Assembly: GCA_031276435.1 (NCBI GenBank)
Contig: JAISNB010000157.1
Coordinates: 1 to 24,325, forward strand
Length of the DNA: 24,325 bases
Reading direction: 5' to 3'
Source of the DNA: Burkholderiaceae bacterium
GTDB taxonomy: Bacteria > Pseudomonadota > Gammaproteobacteria > Burkholderiales > Burkholderiaceae_C
Position numbers and translations under genes: made by a program. Every line of letters starts with the position of its first letter. Within the stretch, counting starts at the first letter, position 1. The notes below the pieces were generated by a model. The model had not been told where the DNA came from. It did no database searches and saw only the letters and a list, made by a program, of their open reading frames with translations. Of the stretch, positions 1 through 7,816 are shown piece after piece.

Positions 1-986
1 GCGCGGCCCCACAGGGTGGCCTGGCTGCCGGGACCGCTTTGCGGCAGGCCGGTCAGGTCCACGGCGAGCATGTCCATGCTGACACGGCCAAGGGTGCGGG
101 TGCGCTGGCCGTCAACGAGTACGGGAGTGCCGGTGGGCGCGAGGCGCGGGTAGCCGTCGGCATAGCCGCAGGCGACGATGCCCACGCGCGTGCTCGCCCC
201 AGCCTGAAAGCACAGGCCGTAGCCCACGCCTTCTCCGGCCGCGAGGGTTTGTACGGCCAGGATGCGCGCGCTGAGGGTTTGCGCCGGTTGCAGCTTCCAG
301 TGGTTGGCGTTGTGCCAAGGGTGGTCGGGCGCGCTGCCATAGGTGGCGATGCCGGGGCGCACCCAGTCGGCGCGCACCTGGGCCATGTGCCCAAAGCGCA
401 GCAGCGCGGCGCTGTTGGCTACGCTGCGCTCGCCGGGCAGAGCGGCGGTGGCGGTGTCAAAGACGGCCATTTGGCGCGCGATGCCAGCTTCGCCATCGGC
501 GCTGGCAAAGTGGGTCATGTGACCGATTTCCTGTATTTGCGGCAGCGCCGACAGGCGCGCGAAGGCGGCGCGGTAACGCTCAGGGGCAAAGCCGAGCCGG
601 TTCATGCCGGAGTTGAGTTTGAGCCATACGCGGTGGCTCTGGTGCGTTTTGTGCGCGGCCAGCCAGTCGATTTGGGCGTCGCAGTGGACGGCGTGCCAGA
701 GAGTCAGGCGCGAGCACAGTTCCAGATCGCGCGGCTCGAATGCGCCTTCGAGCAGCAGGATTGGCCCGCGCCAGCCAAGGGCGCGGATGCGCTGGGCTTC
801 TTGCAGGTCGAGTACGGCAAAGCCGTCGGCGGCGCGCAGGCCTTCGTAGGCGCGCTCGATGCCGTGGCCGTAGGCGTTGGCTTTGGCGACGGCCCAGATT
901 TGCGCGTCTTGCGCGGCGCAGCGCAGCCGCTGGATGTTGTGGCGCAAGGCGGCGGTGTGGATGGTGGCAAGGATTGGGCGCGGCAT
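1..986 (-). CDS. alr: Alanine racemase, 3' end cut off by window edge
   Basis: PLP-dependent enzyme that interconverts L- and D-alanine and supplies D-alanine for peptidoglycan. I translated the minus strand from the ATG at 986-984; the frame stays open to the window edge, giving 328 codons of an expected ~360-370. Near the N-terminus is AVAKANAYGHG, the PLP-lysine motif, with the Schiff-base lysine at residue 35. The catalytic tyrosine lies in GEGVGYG at about residue 256, and the late SMDM motif is present near codon 310. Only the last few dozen residues are missing. The gene is divergent from lplT across 169 bases. Constitutive alr and catabolic dadX cannot be told apart from sequence alone; no dadA is visible, which favours alr. 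The family is certain. Confidence 0.95.
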   Translation of the reverse strand, partial: MPRPILATIHTAALRHNIQRLRCAAQDAQIWAVAKANAYGHGIERAYEGLRAADGFAVLDLQEAQRIRALGWRGPILLLEGAFEPRDLELCSRLTLWHAVHCDAQIDWLAAHKTHQSHRVWLKLNSGMNRLGFAPERYRAAFARLSALPQIQEIGHMTHFASADGEAGIARQMAVFDTATAALPGERSVANSAALLRFGHMAQVRADWVRPGIATYGSAPDHPWHNANHWKLQPAQTLSARILAVQTLAAGEGVGYGLCFQAGASTRVGIVACGYADGYPRLAPTGTPVLVDGQRTRTLGRVSMDMLAVDLTGLPQSGPGSQATLWGR

Positions 987-999
987 GGCCTGATGACAA

Positions 1000-1034
1000 A
1001 GTGCAAAATAGGCGGGGTTATTGAATTTTGCACT
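1000..1034. promoter_or_regulatory. 10-bp perfect inverted repeat in the alr/lplT divergent region
   Basis: AGTGCAAAAT at 1000-1009 is the exact reverse complement of ATTTTGCACT at 1025-1034, with 15 bases between the arms. It lies 14 bases upstream of the alr start. On the minus strand the repeat overlaps a possible weak promoter (GTGCAA, 17-base spacer, TATTTT). It could be a repressor operator for alr or an RNA hairpin in a leader. The arms are seen directly; the role is inference. Confidence 0.5.
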
Positions 1035-1155
1035 CTGTGCGCGGGGCGGCTCTCAAAGGTTCGGGTTTTGTTTTGGGCGCGCCGCAATTTGAAGACAAGG
1101 TTGTTTTTTTGCTCACGATCCGGGCGGCGCACAGCCGCCGCCACCATCACAGTTC

Positions 1156-2445
1156 ATGAAGCGCGGCTTTTACACGATCATGGCCGCGCAGTTTTTCAGC
1201 TCGCTGGCCGATAACGCGCTGTTTGTCGCCGCCGTGGAGTTGCTGCGCATGGATGGGGCGCAAGAGTGGCAGCGCGCGGCACTGGTGCCCATGTTTGCGC
1301 TGTTTTACGTGGTTCTGGCGCCGTGGGTGGGGGCGTTTGCCGATTCGCAGCCCAAGGGATCGGTCATGTTCTACAGCAACGCTTTCAAGATTTTTGGCTG
1401 TTTGCTCATGCTCTTTGGCGGTCATCCCCTGCTGGCCTATGGCGTGGTGGGGTTGGGCGCGGCGGCGTATTCGCCCGCCAAGTACGGCATTTTGACCGAG
1501 TTGCTGGCGCCGCCGCAGTTGGTCAAGGCCAATGGCTGGATCGAGGGCTTGACCATCACTTCCGTCATTTTGGGCGTGCTGCTGGGCGGGCAACTGGTGG
1601 GGCCGTATGTGTCGACGCTGCTGCTGGCCTTTGATTTGCCGCTGCTGGAGACGGGCATCGATACGCCGCCCGAGGCGGCCATTGTGGCGTTGATTGGCGT
1701 GTACGCGCTGGCCGCATGGTTCAATTTGCGCATTCCGGCCACGGGGGTTGCCTTGCATCCCATGCCGCGCAACAAGCTAGCGCTGCTGCCGGATTTCTGG
1801 CGCTGCAATACGGGGCTGTGGGACGACAAGCTCGGGCAGATTTCGCTGGCGACGACGACGCTGTTCTGGGGCGTGGCGGGCAATATGCGCTATATCGTGC
1901 TGGCCTGGGCGGCGGCTGCGCTGGGCTATAGCACGACGCAGGCGGTCTCTCTGGTGGGCGTGGTGGCGCTCGGCACGGCTGTGGGGGCGGTGGTGGCGTC
2001 GATTCGCGTGCGGCTGCACCGCGCCACCACGGTGATGCCGCACAGCGTGCTCATGGGCGCGCTGGTGGTGGCGCTGGCGTTTGTGGATCAGCTCTGGCTG
2101 GCTTTGCCGCTGCTGATTGGCCTGGGGACATTGGGCGGCTACATTGTGGTGCCCATGAACGCGCTGCTGCAACACCGCGGCCACAGCCTGATGGGGGCGG
2201 GGCGCTCGATCGCGGTGCAAAATTTCAACGAGCAGGCCTGCATTCTGGGTTTGGGCGCGCTTTATACGGCGCTGACCGTCATCGGCCTGCCCGCGCTGAC
2301 GGCCACGGCGCTGTTCGGGCTGGCAGTGATCGCGGTCATGCTGCTGATCTGGGCTTGGTACCGGCACAACCTGCGCGCGCACGCCTCAGAAATCCGGCAG
2401 CTTTTCCGGCAGGCCCTCTCCGGGCGCCATCCACCGCCCAAGTGA
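1156..2445 (+). CDS. lplT: Lysophospholipid transporter LplT (MFS)
   Basis: Inner-membrane major facilitator superfamily protein of 429 residues with about 12 hydrophobic segments. In the known family LplT flips lyso-phospholipids such as lyso-PE to the inner leaflet for re-acylation by Aas. The N-terminus (FYTIMAAQFFSSLADNALFVAA), the AAYSPAKYGILTEL segment near residue 110 and NGWIEGLTI just after it are typical of LplT proteins. The ATG at 1156 begins right before the first membrane segment, although no clear Shine-Dalgarno sequence precedes it. No aas gene is fused or adjacent here, unlike the enterobacterial arrangement. The stop codon overlaps the proposed GTG start of the following EamA gene, suggesting translational coupling. 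Confidence 0.93.
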   Translation: MKRGFYTIMAAQFFSSLADNALFVAAVELLRMDGAQEWQRAALVPMFALFYVVLAPWVGAFADSQPKGSVMFYSNAFKIFGCLLMLFGGHPLLAYGVVGLGAAAYSPAKYGILTELLAPPQLVKANGWIEGLTITSVILGVLLGGQLVGPYVSTLLLAFDLPLLETGIDTPPEAAIVALIGVYALAAWFNLRIPATGVALHPMPRNKLALLPDFWRCNTGLWDDKLGQISLATTTLFWGVAGNMRYIVLAWAAAALGYSTTQAVSLVGVVALGTAVGAVVASIRVRLHRATTVMPHSVLMGALVVALAFVDQLWLALPLLIGLGTLGGYIVVPMNALLQHRGHSLMGAGRSIAVQNFNEQACILGLGALYTALTVIGLPALTATALFGLAVIAVMLLIWAWYRHNLRAHASEIRQLFRQALSGRHPPPK

Positions 2446-3344
2446 AGCGCGCCACCACCGCCACAGCTTCCGCACTGGCCGCGCTGGCGCTGCTGCTCAA
2501 TGCCACGGTGTGGGGCTTGTCCTGGGTGCCGTTCAAGGCGCTGGGCACGCTGGGCCTGCATCCGCTTTGGAGCACCGCCTTGTTCCACGCGCTGGCGCTG
2601 CCCGTGTTGATGGTGTGGCGGCCCGCCGCGCTGCGCGTCGCGCTCAAGGATTCCGGCCTGTGGCTGCTGGCGGCCACGGCGGGTCTGACCAATGTGCTTT
2701 TCAATTGGGCCGTGACCACAGGCGATGTGGTGCGCGTGGTGTTGCTGTTTTACCTGCTGCCGGTGTGGTCGGTGGGCTTTGCCTGGTGGCTGTTGGGCGA
2801 GCGCCCTTCGGCTGCCGCCGTGCTGCGGCTTGCCATGGCTTTGGCTGGCGTGGCGCTGGTGTTGCGCGCGCCGGATTCGCCCTGGCCGTGGCCCGCAAGC
2901 GGGGCCGATGCGCTGGCGCTGGCCAGTGGCGCGGGCGCGGCGCTGACCACGATTTTGCTGCGCCGCTTGCGCACCGCTTCTGGCGGTGCGCGCGCACTGG
3001 CCATGTTTGGCGGCACGGGCGTCATGGCACTGGCTTTTGCGCTGGCGGGTATGGCGTCGGCCCTGATTGCACCCTTGCCGCCGCCGCAGTGGATGGCTTT
3101 GCCGTGGCTGCTGGCGCTGGCCGCGGGTTTGCTGGCGGGCAATTACGCGCTGCAATACGGCGCGGCGCGCCTGCCCGCGCAGACCACGGCGCTGATCATG
3201 TTGTCTGAAGTGGTGATTACCAGCGTGTCCGCCGTCTGGCTTGGGGCGGCCCGGCTGGATGCCAATGTTTTGCTGGGCGGCGGCATCATTTTGCTGGCGG
3301 CGTTTCTGGCCGTGGCGCCCTGGCGGCGCGCGGGCAGCGGCTGA
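2442..3344 (+). CDS. EamA-family (DMT superfamily) permease
   Basis: About 300 residues with ten hydrophobic segments in two similar halves, as in the drug/metabolite transporter superfamily. The first half starts with ALALLLNATVWGLSWVPFKAL, a usual EamA opening; the second half begins near residue 155 and ends in a VITSVSAVWLG / GGGIILLAAFLAV region typical of the C-terminal repeat. The frame is open upstream to an ATG at 2355, but that would overlap lplT by 91 bases. I chose the GTG at 2442, which overlaps the lplT stop as GTGA and puts the start just ahead of the first membrane segment. The substrate cannot be inferred; members export amino acids, nucleotides and other metabolites. Co-transcription with lplT is likely. 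Confidence 0.85.
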   Translation: MKRATTATASALAALALLLNATVWGLSWVPFKALGTLGLHPLWSTALFHALALPVLMVWRPAALRVALKDSGLWLLAATAGLTNVLFNWAVTTGDVVRVVLLFYLLPVWSVGFAWWLLGERPSAAAVLRLAMALAGVALVLRAPDSPWPWPASGADALALASGAGAALTTILLRRLRTASGGARALAMFGGTGVMALAFALAGMASALIAPLPPPQWMALPWLLALAAGLLAGNYALQYGAARLPAQTTALIMLSEVVITSVSAVWLGAARLDANVLLGGGIILLAAFLAVAPWRRAGSG

Positions 3345-3360
3345 AGCGCGGCCAGCACGC

Positions 3361-3391
3361 AAAAAACCCGCGCCGGGGAGCGGCGCGGGTT
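3361..3391 (-). terminator. Intrinsic terminator of the glnK-amtB unit
   Basis: A perfect 11-bp stem (AACCCGCGCCG at 3365-3375 against CGGCGCGGGTT at 3381-3391) with a 5-base loop. Read on the minus strand it is followed directly by a run of six T (3366-3361), so it fits a rho-independent terminator about 70 bases past the amtB stop. On the plus strand no T run follows, so it is a weaker candidate for ending the EamA transcript. Confidence 0.88.
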
Positions 3392-3459
3392 CACAAAAAA
3401 CTGTTCGGTGCCGGGCGCGGCACGTGGCCATTGCGGGCCGCGTGCGTTGCGCCACCGCG

Positions 3460-4761
3460 TTAGCGGCTGTAGGCCGATTCGCCGTGGCTGGCGATGTCCA
3501 GCCCTTCGCGTTCTTGCTCTTCGGTCACGCGCAGGCCGAGCGTCAGATCGACCAGCTTGTAGGCGATGAGGGAGACAATGCCCGACCAGGCAATGGTCAG
3601 CAGCACGCTCTTGATCTGGATCCACACCTGGGCGCCAATCGCGAAGGTGTCGGGCGCCGTACCGCCGGTGCCGCCCAGGCTTTGCGCGGCGAACACGCCT
3701 GTCAGGATGGCGCCCACAATGCCGCCAACGCCGTGCACGCCAAACACGTCGAACGAGTCATCGGCCTTGAGCGCGCGCTTGAGTCCGCTCACACCCCAAA
3801 GGCAGATGAAGCCCGCCGCCGCGCCGATCGCAATGGCGCCTATTGGCCCCACGAAACCGGCTGCTGGCGTCACGCCCACCAGACCGGCCACCGCGCCCGA
3901 GGCCGCGCCCAGGCTGGACGCCTTGCCTTTGTGCAGGCTTTCGCCCACCAGCCAGGCCAGCGTGGCCGCGGCTGTCGCCACCACGGTGTTGACAAAGGCC
4001 AAGCCAGCGTTGGCGTTGGCGCCACCGGCGGAACCGGCGTTGAAGCCAAACCAGCCCACCCACAGCAGCGATGCGCCCACCATGGTCAGCGTCAGGCTGT
4101 GCGGCGTGAACGACTCGCGCCCGAAGCCGATGCGTTTGCCCACCAGATAGGCGCCCACCAGACCGGCGATGCCCGCGTTGATGTGCACCACGGTGCCGCC
4201 TGCGAAGTCCAGCGCGCCGTCCTTGAACAGCAGACCGCCGCCCCAGACGATGTGCGCCATGGGGATGTAGCTGAAGGTCATCCACAGCAGGATGAACAGC
4301 ATGACGGCGGAGAACTTGATGCGCTCGGCAAAAGAGCCGACGATCAGCGCCGCCGTGATGGATGCAAACGACCCCTGGAACGCGATGAACACGTATTCAG
4401 GAATGGTGGGCAGGCCGCCAATGGTTTCCTGATTCACGCCCTTGAGGAAGATCTTGTCGAAACCGCCGTAGAAATTGCCTTCGCCACTGAAAGCCAGGCT
4501 GTAGCCGTAGATGACCCACACCAGGCTGGTCAGCGAAAACACGCAGAACACCTGCATCAGCACGCTCAGCATGTTCTTGCTGCGCGCCAGACCGCCGTAA
4601 AACAGCGCCAGGCCGGGGATGATCATCAGGATCACCAGCATGGTGGATGCCAGCATCCACGCGGTATCGCCCGTGTCAATCTTGGGCGTTGCGTCCTGGG
4701 CCATCGCAGCGGATGCGCCCAGCAGCAGCGCCAGGGCGGCGGGGAGAAAGTGTTTTTTCAT
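3460..4761 (-). CDS. amtB: Ammonium channel AmtB
   Basis: Inner-membrane ammonium channel of 433 residues. Residues 1-21 look like a cleavable signal peptide (cut after AMA), as in other AmtB proteins, followed by about 11 membrane helices. With an offset of 25 to E. coli AmtB, all key residues are present: Phe132 and Phe240 (the Phe gate), Trp173, Asp185 and Ser244 (recruitment site), and the twin histidines His193 and His343. An AAAGGA ribosome binding site precedes the ATG. The gene follows glnK by 25 bases, the classic pairing in which deuridylylated GlnK binds and blocks the channel. Expression probably depends on the sigma-54/NtrC region at 5994-6085 through the porin gene. An intrinsic terminator closes the unit. 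Confidence 0.97.
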   Translation of the reverse strand: MKKHFLPAALALLLGASAAMAQDATPKIDTGDTAWMLASTMLVILMIIPGLALFYGGLARSKNMLSVLMQVFCVFSLTSLVWVIYGYSLAFSGEGNFYGGFDKIFLKGVNQETIGGLPTIPEYVFIAFQGSFASITAALIVGSFAERIKFSAVMLFILLWMTFSYIPMAHIVWGGGLLFKDGALDFAGGTVVHINAGIAGLVGAYLVGKRIGFGRESFTPHSLTLTMVGASLLWVGWFGFNAGSAGGANANAGLAFVNTVVATAAATLAWLVGESLHKGKASSLGAASGAVAGLVGVTPAAGFVGPIGAIAIGAAAGFICLWGVSGLKRALKADDSFDVFGVHGVGGIVGAILTGVFAAQSLGGTGGTAPDTFAIGAQVWIQIKSVLLTIAWSGIVSLIAYKLVDLTLGLRVTEEQEREGLDIASHGESAYSR

Positions 4762-4786
4762 GATGCGCGTCCTTTTAGTCGCCGCG

Positions 4787-5125
4787 TTACAACGCTTCGT
4801 TGCCGACTTCGCCCGTGCGAATGCGCACCACCTGCTCGATGTTGCTCACGAAAATCTTGCCGTCGCCGATTTTCCCGGTGCGCGCGGAAGCCTCGATCAC
4901 CTCGATCACGCGATCGACAATCTCGTCTTCCACCGCCGCCTCTATCTTCACCTTGGGCAGAAAATCCACCACGTATTCCGCGCCGCGGTACAGCTCGGTG
5001 TGGCCCTTCTGGCGACCAAAGCCCTTGACCTCGGTCACTGTGATGCCCTGCACGCCCAGGCCAGACAGCGCCTCGCGCACTTCGTCCAGCTTGAAGGGTT
5101 TGATGATGCTCGTAACCAGTTTCAT
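4787..5125 (-). CDS. glnK: Nitrogen regulatory protein PII (GlnK)
   Basis: A 112-residue PII signal protein, the normal family length. The T-loop carries Tyr46 and Tyr51 (HTELYRGAEYVVDFLP); Tyr51 is the site uridylylated by GlnD in proteobacteria. The B-loop TGKIGDGKIFV (83-93) and Arg101/Arg103 bind ATP or ADP, and 2-oxoglutarate binding follows from the fold. The start has a strong AGGAGAG ribosome binding site. The name GlnK rather than GlnB rests on its position directly before amtB. It sits 59 bases downstream of the TorF-like porin, with a short hairpin in that gap. The expected role is to sense cellular nitrogen and energy status and to plug AmtB when ammonium is plentiful. Confidence 0.96.
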   Translation of the reverse strand: MKLVTSIIKPFKLDEVREALSGLGVQGITVTEVKGFGRQKGHTELYRGAEYVVDFLPKVKIEAAVEDEIVDRVIEVIEASARTGKIGDGKIFVSNIEQVVRIRTGEVGNEAL

Positions 5126-5150
5126 AGCACTCTCCTTTTGGTAGCATTGT

Positions 5151-5177
5151 GGCCTGCTTCAACAACGATTGCAGGCC
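5151..5177 (-). other. Hairpin between the porin and glnK genes
   Basis: GGCCTGC at 5151-5157 pairs perfectly with GCAGGCC at 5171-5177 around a 13-base loop. It lies in the 59-base gap after the porin stop and ahead of the glnK ribosome binding site. No T run follows on the minus strand, so it is not an intrinsic terminator. It may be a processing or stability element that sets different levels of porin and GlnK from one transcript (inference). Confidence 0.45.
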
Positions 5178-5184
5178 ATATTGG

Positions 5185-5931
5185 TCAGAATGTGTATTTG
5201 ACGCCCACCACCAGTGCGGTGCGTCCCGTGAATTTGCCCTTGGGCGTGACGTAGAGGGCCTTGTCGGCGTTGCTGCCAAGCGCGGTGGCGCTCACCACGA
5301 AGCCGCCGCCCAAATCCTTGCTCACGCCAATGGAGTAATCCGTGTAGGCAAAATCGCTGTTGTGGCGAATCCACTGGTGGCCCACATGCGGCGTTACCGA
5401 CCAGCCGCTGCCCAGGTCAAACGTTGCGGATGCCTCCAGATAGCCGCTGTTCTTGCTGTCGGAATAGCCGAACAGGTTGGTGACCGAATGCGAGTACTTC
5501 ACCGTCACCACATCCCAGCTCAGCGCGCCGTAAATCTCGGTGGTGTTTGGGCTGACCGACAGTTTGTGACTTGGGAAGTTGTAGTGCAGAAAGCCCACAT
5601 CGTAGCCCAGCGCGCCCGCCGTGCCGCCGTAGCCGCCGTAGACATCCCACTCGAAATCGGCGTCACCACCCGCATCCTTGACCCACTTGATCGAAGTCAG
5701 CCAGGTGCCCACATACAAGCCGCTGGAATGCGCGTAGTCCAGGCCGCCGCTGATGGCCGGTTTGAGCCGGCTTTGCGAAATGCCGCGATAGCGGTTATCC
5801 GTGGTCAGCCCCAGATTGAAGGAAAAATCGTGCTCGGGCGTGGCCGCCGTCTGCGCGTTGGCGGCGCATGCCGCGCCCGCCAAACCAAGCCATAAGACAC
5901 TTCGGTGTATTCTGCTGAACAGGCCGTACAT
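5185..5931 (-). CDS. TorF-like putative outer-membrane porin
   Basis: A 248-residue exported protein. Residues 1-26 form a signal peptide (MYGLFSRIHRS, hydrophobic core, cleavage after ANA). The mature part alternates short polar and aromatic strands, contains SFNLGLTTDNRYRGISQS near its start, and ends in VGVKYTF, the terminal-aromatic signature of beta-barrel outer-membrane proteins. This matches the TorF family (Gcw_chp domain). The frame is open further upstream to 6054, but I chose the ATG at 5931 because it begins the signal peptide and has a GAAGGAA ribosome binding site. Members often precede glnK-amtB in betaproteobacteria, so a role in entry of ammonium or small nitrogen compounds is inferred; no substrate is proven. 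Confidence 0.87.
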   Translation of the reverse strand: MYGLFSRIHRSVLWLGLAGAACAANAQTAATPEHDFSFNLGLTTDNRYRGISQSRLKPAISGGLDYAHSSGLYVGTWLTSIKWVKDAGGDADFEWDVYGGYGGTAGALGYDVGFLHYNFPSHKLSVSPNTTEIYGALSWDVVTVKYSHSVTNLFGYSDSKNSGYLEASATFDLGSGWSVTPHVGHQWIRHNSDFAYTDYSIGVSKDLGGGFVVSATALGSNADKALYVTPKGKFTGRTALVVGVKYTF

Positions 5932-5993
5932 GATGATGAATTCCTTCAGAAAAAAATGAGTCGTAGAAATCGCATGAAAACCCAACCCGCTCA

Positions 5994-6009
5994 TGCATGG
6001 AGCGTGCCA
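5994..6009 (-). promoter_or_regulatory. Sigma-54 promoter of porin-glnK-amtB
   Basis: On the minus strand the bases read TGGCACGCTCCATGCA. This matches the sigma-54 consensus TGGCAC-N5-TTGC in all but one position, with the invariant GG (-24) and GC (-12) at the correct spacing. The predicted start of transcription is near 5983, about 50 bases ahead of the porin ATG. The match, the orientation and the nitrogen genes behind it make this a strong call. Confidence 0.85.
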
Positions 6010-6070
6010 GCAGGCAAACTCCCGAATACCGTGCGTGCCAGCGTCCGCATGCACTGGAAAAATGATTTAC

Positions 6071-6085
6071 GCACTATTAAAGTGC
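6071..6085. promoter_or_regulatory. NtrC binding site
   Basis: GCACTATTAAAGTGC is a perfect match to the NtrC consensus GCACY-N5-RGTGC. Its centre is about 95 bases upstream of the predicted sigma-54 start site, a usual distance for an NtrC activator site. A lone GCACT half site lies 20 bases closer to the promoter, at 6051. The site also sits 58 bases before comM, on which no effect can be inferred. Confidence 0.78.
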
Positions 6086-6143
6086 ATATTTTGACTGGCG
6101 CGCGCGTTATTGCATCGAGCGCACCGAAACAGGGATTCGTACC

Positions 6144-7688
6144 ATGGGCCTGAGCATGGTGCGCAGCCGTGCGCTGGTGGGTCTGGCGGCGCATGCCGTG
6201 ACCTGCGAAGTGCATCTGGCCAATGGCCTGCCCAGTTTCACGCTGGTGGGGCTGGCCGATGTGGAAGTCAAGGAAGCGCGCGAGCGCGTACGCAGCGCGC
6301 TGCAAAACAGCGGGCTGGCGTTTCCGAACAACCAGCGCATCACCGTGAGTCTGGCGCCAGCCGATTTGCCCAAGGATTCCGGCCGCTTTGATTTGCCCAT
6401 CGCGCTGGGCATTCTGGCGGCCAGCGGCCAGATTGACGGCCAGCGGCTCGAAGGGTGGGAGTTTGCTGGCGAGCTGTCGCTGTCGGGCCAGTTGCGCCCC
6501 ATTCGCGGCGCGCTGCCCATGAGCGCCGCCCTGCAACGCAGCGAGGCCCAGCCGCCGCGCCTGCTGCTGCCGCCCGGCAGCGCCGAAGAGGCCGCGCTGG
6601 TGCCGGGCGCACAGGTCTATTCGGCGCAACACCTGCTCGATGTGGTGGCGCAGTTTTTGCCCGCCAGCGTCCCGCCGCCGCCCCAGGATTCAGGCAGCAG
6701 CTTCCGTCAGGTCGAGGCCGCGCCGCAAAACACCCCCATGCCCCGCTGCGCGGACATGGCCGACGTCAAGGGGCAGGCCGTGGCGCGGCGCGCGCTGGAA
6801 ATCGCCGCCGCCGGGCGGCATTCGGCGCTTTTGGTCGGGCCGCCGGGCACAGGCAAATCCATGCTTGCGCACCGCTTTGCCGGACTGCTGCCGCCCATGA
6901 CAGCGGACGAGGCGCTGGAAAGCGCCGCCGTGGCCAGTCTGGCAGGCAAATTCAGCATGGCGCAATGGGGCCAGCGGCCCACGCGCGCGCCGCACCACAC
7001 GGCCAGCGCGGTGGCGCTGGTGGGCGGCGGCTCGCCACCGCGCCCGGGAGAAATATCGCTGGCGCACGCGGGCGTGCTGTTTCTCGACGAGTTGCCGGAG
7101 TTTCCCAAAGCCGCGCTGGAGGCGCTGCGCGAACCGCTCGAATCGGGCCACATCACCATCAGCCGCGCGGCGCAGCAGGCCTCTTTTCCGGCGCGCTTTC
7201 ATTTGATTGCGGCCATGAACCCCTGCCCATGCGGTTATCTGGGTTCGCGCGTGCGCGCCTGCCGTTGCTCGCCCGACGCGGTGGCGCGCTACCAGGGCAA
7301 GCTCTCCGGCCCGTTGCTCGACCGCATCGACCTGCACGTGGAAGTGGGGCAGCTTGCGCCCGAAGAAATCCTGGCCGCGCCCGCGGGCGAGGAATCCGCG
7401 GTCATTCGCGCGCGTTGCGCCAGCGCGCACCAGCGTGCGCTGGCGCGGCAGGGCTTTGCCAATCAGGCGCTGCAAGGCCAGGCGCTGGAGCAACACGCCG
7501 CACTGGATGCCCAGGCGACGCGCTTTTTGTCAGCCGCCGTCGCCAAACTCGGCTGGAGCGCCCGCGCCACGCACCGCGCGATTCGCGTGGCGCGCACCAT
7601 TGCCGATCTGGCGGGCAGCGCCGCCATCACCAGCGCGCACATTGCCGAAGCCGTGCAATACCGGCGCGCGCTGCAAGCGGGCATTTGA
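6144..7688 (+). CDS. comM: YifB/ComM family Mg chelatase-like AAA+ ATPase
   Basis: A 514-residue protein with the full family layout. The N-terminal ChlI-type domain (1-170) includes LPSFTLVGLADVEVKEARERVRSA in slightly broken form. The AAA+ core has Walker A GPPGTGKS (232-239), Walker B VLFLDE (311-316) and the sensor stretch AAMNPCPCGYLG with clustered cysteines (Cys361, 363, 373, 375). The C-terminal part (about 410-514) resembles the Mg-chelatase C-terminal region. ComM is a hexameric helicase that promotes branch migration during natural transformation in Vibrio and Acinetobacter; it is not a magnesium chelatase. The start has an AGGGA sequence about 11 bases upstream. It is divergent from the porin operon and probably monocistronic. 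Confidence 0.93.
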   Translation: MGLSMVRSRALVGLAAHAVTCEVHLANGLPSFTLVGLADVEVKEARERVRSALQNSGLAFPNNQRITVSLAPADLPKDSGRFDLPIALGILAASGQIDGQRLEGWEFAGELSLSGQLRPIRGALPMSAALQRSEAQPPRLLLPPGSAEEAALVPGAQVYSAQHLLDVVAQFLPASVPPPPQDSGSSFRQVEAAPQNTPMPRCADMADVKGQAVARRALEIAAAGRHSALLVGPPGTGKSMLAHRFAGLLPPMTADEALESAAVASLAGKFSMAQWGQRPTRAPHHTASAVALVGGGSPPRPGEISLAHAGVLFLDELPEFPKAALEALREPLESGHITISRAAQQASFPARFHLIAAMNPCPCGYLGSRVRACRCSPDAVARYQGKLSGPLLDRIDLHVEVGQLAPEEILAAPAGEESAVIRARCASAHQRALARQGFANQALQGQALEQHAALDAQATRFLSAAVAKLGWSARATHRAIRVARTIADLAGSAAITSAHIAEAVQYRRALQAGI

Positions 7689-7716
7689 AAAGCGCCTTGT
7701 CGCCAGCGCGCCCTAG

Positions 7717-7722
7717 TAGAAT
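7717..7722 (+). promoter_or_regulatory. Possible -10 box ahead of yajC
   Basis: TAGAAT lies 94 bases before the yajC GTG, in the 128-base gap after comM. No good -35 hexamer sits at 16-18 bases (GCCTTG at 17). It is offered only as a candidate promoter for yajC-secD-secF. Confidence 0.3.
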
Positions 7723-7816
7723 GGCGTGCTTCGCACCGCGCCATGGCGGGCGCGCCGGTGCGTCCGTGCGCGCCGCCCTTGTTTCATCACCGCCCTTTCA
7801 AGACGGGAGTTCGTCA

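Noticed and set aside
1123..1139. GGCGGC-GCACA-GCCGCC hairpin ahead of lplT as a riboswitch or terminator
   Set aside because: A 6-bp GC stem alone is common by chance in this GC-rich DNA and nothing else supports a riboswitch.
39..1214. Long plus-strand open frame across the alr region
   Set aside because: It is antisense to alr, is low in complexity (Gly, Ala, Val rich) and matches no family; the minus strand carries all alr motifs.
3241..5028. 595-codon plus-strand open frame over amtB and glnK
   Set aside because: Antisense shadow of two certain genes, rich in His, Gln and Arg, without any recognisable domain.
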